From: a virus
IMG/VR virus record: IMGVR_UViG_3300047678_000608
Span: 1 to 39,543 of that record
Length of the DNA: 39,543 nt
Direction: 5' to 3' (one strand)
Under the pieces are notes generated by a model that did no database searches, was not told where the DNA came from, and was given only the letters and a program-made list of their open reading frames with translations. Both the position numbers and the translations under genes were made by a program. Numbering within the stretch: position 1 is the first letter of the stretch; every line of letters starts with the position of its first letter. Of the stretch, positions 37,053-39,543 are shown in pieces.

Positions 37053-37493
37053 ATGTTGCCCACGCCACCCCGGCCACCCGTCGTCGCCTACCCGCCCGAC
37101 AGCGAAATGGCCCTCGAATTCGCGCACTTCCCCACCGAGGGCGAGTTCGACCTGCCGCTCCCGCTGCCCGGCTCGCCGCGCCGCTTCCGCCTGGTCGACG
37201 TGCGACGAACCGGCGCTGACAAAGGTGAAGGGGAAGCCGTCGTCGCGTACATCCGGCGCCAGCAGGCCGCCAAGCGCGACGAAGCGCACGCCGCTTCTGT
37301 CATCACCGAACGCGCCCGCCAGCTCGAGGCCATCGCCATCGCTCGCCTGCAGGGTTTCGACGACGGCATGCGCGAAGGGCGGCGCCTGCGCCGCTGGGAC
37401 ATCGTCACTTTCATCGCCACCAGCATCGCCATCGGCGCGACCACGCTCGCCGTGCTCAGCCCGACGCTCGTCGCCCACGGGTGGCCGCTGTGA
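37053..37493 (+). CDS. Hypothetical protein with C-terminal membrane anchor
   Basis: A 146-residue protein with GGAG eleven bases before the ATG. The Pro-rich N-terminus (EGEFDLPLPLPGSPRRF) is followed by a helical charged middle (RDEAHAASVITERARQLEAI) and one C-terminal hydrophobic helix (IVTFIATSIAIGATTLAVLS). A tail-anchored topology with a cytoplasmic bulk is likely. It may place an early function at the membrane. No family recognised. Confidence 0.65.
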   Translation: MLPTPPRPPVVAYPPDSEMALEFAHFPTEGEFDLPLPLPGSPRRFRLVDVRRTGADKGEGEAVVAYIRRQQAAKRDEAHAASVITERARQLEAIAIARLQGFDDGMREGRRLRRWDIVTFIATSIAIGATTLAVLSPTLVAHGWPL

Positions 37494-37699
37494 GTACCAA
37501 CGCTTGCTTCTCTGTCTTCCGGCACCTAGGGTTCTGCCGCCCGGGGATGTACCTGGCCAACGTCACCGGCGCGCTTGGCGAATTCGGCGGGTGGCACGTC
37601 CACGCGCACTGCGTCGTCGACGACTTCGGCGACCTGCAGCCGGTAGCGTTTTCCGGCATGACGGTCCTCGACGTCTTCGATACGGCGCAGCCGCAATGA
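37490..37699 (+). CDS. Small hypothetical protein
   Basis: A 69-residue protein beginning at GTG 37490, overlapping the previous stop (GTGA), and ending over the next ATG. The sequence (NACFSVFRHLGFCRPGMYLA, then NVTGALGEFGGWHVHAHCVV) has three Cys and several His that might bind metal, but no known spacing. It belongs to the coupled run of early genes. Function unknown. Confidence 0.6.
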   Translation: MSTNACFSVFRHLGFCRPGMYLANVTGALGEFGGWHVHAHCVVDDFGDLQPVAFSGMTVLDVFDTAQPQ

Positions 37700-38118
37700 G
37701 CGCCCTGCTTGCCCCCGAGCAGCCCGGCCTGCTCGGCATCGACCCCGCACCGCAGCTCGACGAAGTCAAGTTCGCCATCACCGCGCGCCTGCTGCGTCGC
37801 GCCGAGCTGCGCATCGTGCCGAGCGGCCAGGTCGGCCACCTGTTCGTCCACATCGAGCAGCCGTCGCGCTCTGGTCATCAACGCCTGCCGCTGGTCGTGC
37901 TGCGCACCAGCACCGACATCGTCGCGCTCGAGCGCCTGGCCGAGCGCCTGGTGCCCGGCGCCGCGGTGATCGCCATCTTCCGCGGCCTCGACTTCGACAT
38001 CGCCCACCAGGAACTGCGCGCCTGGCGCTGCGACGCGCTCGAAGCCCTCACCCCCGAGCGCGCGGCCGCGTTGCTCACCGATCCGCAGATCGCCCACCAC
38101 GAGGCCCGACCCACATGA
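37696..38118 (+). CDS. Hypothetical early protein
   Basis: A 140-residue alpha/beta protein, ATGA-coupled at both ends. Strands (KFAITARLLRRAELRIVPSG, then HLFVHIEQPS) and the pattern PLVVLRTSTDIVALERLAER suggest a compact fold. The first strands recall OB-fold-like phage proteins, yet I cannot identify it. Since no SSB is seen elsewhere, a single-stranded DNA role is worth testing but is a guess. Confidence 0.65.
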   Translation: MSALLAPEQPGLLGIDPAPQLDEVKFAITARLLRRAELRIVPSGQVGHLFVHIEQPSRSGHQRLPLVVLRTSTDIVALERLAERLVPGAAVIAIFRGLDFDIAHQELRAWRCDALEALTPERAAALLTDPQIAHHEARPT

Positions 38119-38492
38119 ACCTCACCCTCACCGACCGCACGATCATCGGCCGCATCGGCCGCCACGTCGTGCTCGCTGCCATGCACGAGGTCGCCATGCG
38201 CGACGGCACGCTGCACCGCTTCCACCGCGTCTGCGATGGCGTCGAGCCCTGCGTGTTCCACCGCGCGATGCGGCTCGACGACAAGCGCTCGTTCGTCGTC
38301 TTCGACCTGCGCGACATCCACCGCATGCTCGGCGCCGAGCTGCCGCCCTGCCCCGATCGCGACGTGCCCGGCGTGATCATGTTCAACCTGCGGGAGAAGT
38401 ACGTCACCGGCCAGGCGCTTCGCATGGCGATCGCCGAGAAGTCGTCCGCGATCGGCGTGCCCGTGCCAGCGGCCGAGGCGGTGCCGGCATGA
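38115..38492 (+). CDS. Hypothetical early protein
   Basis: A 125-residue protein in the coupled run (ATGA overlaps). The first 85 residues are mixed alpha/beta with several His and Cys (LHRFHRVCDGVEPCVFHRAM), and the end is a helix plus Ala/Val-rich tail. No motif I can name. It is next to the dNMP kinase, so a link to nucleotide or DNA metabolism is possible. Confidence 0.65.
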   Translation: MNLTLTDRTIIGRIGRHVVLAAMHEVAMRDGTLHRFHRVCDGVEPCVFHRAMRLDDKRSFVVFDLRDIHRMLGAELPPCPDRDVPGVIMFNLREKYVTGQALRMAIAEKSSAIGVPVPAAEAVPA

Positions 38493-39160
38493 CGCCGCGC
38501 GTCTACCACCTGGTCGGCCTGACCGGCGCCCCAGGCTCCGGCAAGGATTCGTGCGCCGAGGCGTTGCGCCGACACGGCTACCACAGCATCGCCTTCGCCG
38601 ACGCCCTCCGCAGCGAGCTGGCCAACGCCTGGCGCGTCGACCAGCGCATGTTCACCAACCGCGCGACGAAGGAGACGCCGCTGCCCGCCCTCGCGATCGC
38701 GATGTGCATGGACAGCGACTTCCAGCAGTGGGCGCTCGAAGCGGACCTCGACATCGTCGAGCCGCGCTCAGCGCGCTGGCTCATGCAGCGCTGGGGCACC
38801 GAGTTCCGCCGCCTGCAGTTCGGCGTCGACTACTGGAGCGGCGTCGTCCGCAAAGCGATCGAGAGCCAGCGCGGCCGCGGCGCCAAGTTCCACGTCATCA
38901 CCGACGTGCGCTTCGCCAACGAGTCCGAGCTGGTCGCCAGCCTCGGCGGCAAGCTGCTCGGCGTCCATCGCCCCGACGCCGCCCGGCTCGCGGCGTCGAC
39001 GGCTTCCCATGCGAGCGAAACCGTCGCCGAACGGCTCGCTGTCGATGGCGTGATCCACAACGACGGGAGCCTCGACGCGCTGGCCGGCGAGGTCGAGCGG
39101 GTCATGCTTGAAGTCTTCGGCGCCGACGCTCTCCCAAACGCGCGGGAGGTGCGGGCATGA
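38489..39160 (+). CDS. Deoxynucleoside monophosphate kinase
   Basis: A 223-residue P-loop kinase. The Walker A is LTGAPGSGKDSCAEALRRHG (GxxGxGKD/S), followed by the adenylate-kinase-like strand (HSIAFADALRSELANAW) typical of phage dNMP kinases (T4 gp1-like, AAA_28-like). A conserved arginine-rich middle (RSARWLMQRWGTEFRR, then FGVDYWSGVVRKAIES) and a strand with ITDVRFANE fit the same family. It phosphorylates dNMPs, feeding phage DNA synthesis. Coupled to both neighbours by 4-base overlaps. No active-site residue appears missing. Confidence 0.85.
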   Translation: MTPRVYHLVGLTGAPGSGKDSCAEALRRHGYHSIAFADALRSELANAWRVDQRMFTNRATKETPLPALAIAMCMDSDFQQWALEADLDIVEPRSARWLMQRWGTEFRRLQFGVDYWSGVVRKAIESQRGRGAKFHVITDVRFANESELVASLGGKLLGVHRPDAARLAASTASHASETVAERLAVDGVIHNDGSLDALAGEVERVMLEVFGADALPNAREVRA

Positions 39161-39543
39161 CGGCAACCTTCGCCATCCCGTCCGGCAGTCTCGCCGATCG
39201 CGTTTGCGCCTTCTTCGCGGCTCACCGCGACGAAGAGCTGAGCACCGCCGACATCGCGCAGAAGTTCGACTGCCCGAAGCACTCGGTACCGTCCTGTCTG
39301 GCCAACGCCCGCAGCGTCGGCCTGCTCGCCTTCGGTCGCTCCGTCGACGACAGCGGCAGCGTGTGGACCGCCGGCGCCGCCCTCAGTGCCGGCGCCCCCG
39401 CGAGCGACCGAGCGCCGCCCCCCCCCAAGGCCAAGCGCAGCACTCGCGGCCCGAACCTGCCGGACCTCGATCTCGACAAGCTGATAGTCCGCACCAGCGT
39501 CCCGCTGCCAGTCGGCCGCAGCACGACGCCGCGCTGGGACTTG
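39157..39543 (+). CDS. N-terminal part of junction-spanning winged-helix protein
   Basis: The 5' part of a gene that continues at base 128 after removal of the terminal overlap (total about 182 residues). An HTH is visible (LSTADIAQKFDCPKHSVPSC, followed by LANARSVGLLAFGR), a winged-helix layout. A Pro/Lys-rich linker encoded by the poly-C tract precedes the C-terminal domain. ATGA overlap with the kinase gene. Likely a DNA-binding early protein; the target is unknown. Confidence 0.75.
   Translation, partial: MTATFAIPSGSLADRVCAFFAAHRDEELSTADIAQKFDCPKHSVPSCLANARSVGLLAFGRSVDDSGSVWTAGAALSAGAPASDRAPPPPKAKRSTRGPNLPDLDLDKLIVRTSVPLPVGRSTTPRWDL
39418..39543. repeat. Right copy of the terminal overlap
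   Basis: Identical to bases 2-127. The nine-C tract here keeps the spanning gene in frame, so this copy is taken as the correct one at the mismatch. Confidence 0.9.

Noticed and set aside
1-39543. CRISPR arrays, tRNA genes, insertion sequences and reverse-transcriptase diversity elements
   Set aside because: Looked for regular spaced repeats, cloverleaf ends, transposase motifs and a reverse transcriptase; none seen.

Overview
The window is the complete genome of a temperate, long-tailed (siphovirus-like) phage of roughly 39.4 kb, closed into a circle. Bases 2-127 are repeated exactly at 39418-39543, and the gene entering the right end (39157) continues in frame at the left end to 289. The circle is therefore about 39,417 bp and the numbering start is arbitrary. 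Base composition (about two-thirds GC), codon use and gene families suggest a GC-rich betaproteobacterial host, probably Burkholderiales; this is inference from style only.

Regulatory centre (34.5-36.2 kb). A repressor with an S24-like C-terminal domain (34887-35570 +) faces a small Cro-like gene (34811-34533 -). Two nearly matching early promoters, each carrying an 18-bp imperfect palindrome, flank the repressor. One (34848-34820 -) fires toward cro and replication. The other (36106-36135 +) fires into the rightward operon. A zinc-ribbon membrane protein directly downstream of the repressor looks like a lysogenic-conversion gene.

Rightward early operon (36172 through the junction to 3674, +). 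This is a tightly overlapped run of small genes. It includes a deoxynucleoside monophosphate kinase, a winged-helix protein spanning the junction, a small P-loop protein, a large zinc-containing ParB-like protein without a visible ParA, a MazG-like pyrophosphohydrolase and an excisionase-like HTH protein. A tyrosine integrase (4677-3586 -) converges on the last of these, with a repeat-rich attP candidate behind it.

Leftward early region (34.8-29.2 kb, -). Cro is followed by a short region where small genes lie on both strands, then an HTH protein, a TOPRIM/VapE-type primase-helicase and a Q/sigma-region-4-like late regulator. A strong terminator follows, the layout expected of a late-gene antitermination switch.

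Late operon (29.1-5.1 kb, -). In transcription order it holds a small secreted protein, a gpZ-like protein, terminase small and large subunits (lambda gpA type), a gpW-like connector, portal, an SGNH esterase, a fused prohead protease-capsid protein with an internal start, head-tail connectors, major tail protein, tail chaperones with a -1 frameshift (G/GT), tape measure, and a gene-transfer-agent-type tail tip module (DUF2460, DUF2163, NlpC/P60, large tip protein). It ends with a tail appendage, a membrane coiled-coil protein, a GH108 muramidase, an HTH protein and a holin. The most unusual points are the SGNH enzyme inside the head module, a lectin-like insertion in the tip protein, a repressor lacking the usual self-cleavage residues, and ParB without ParA.
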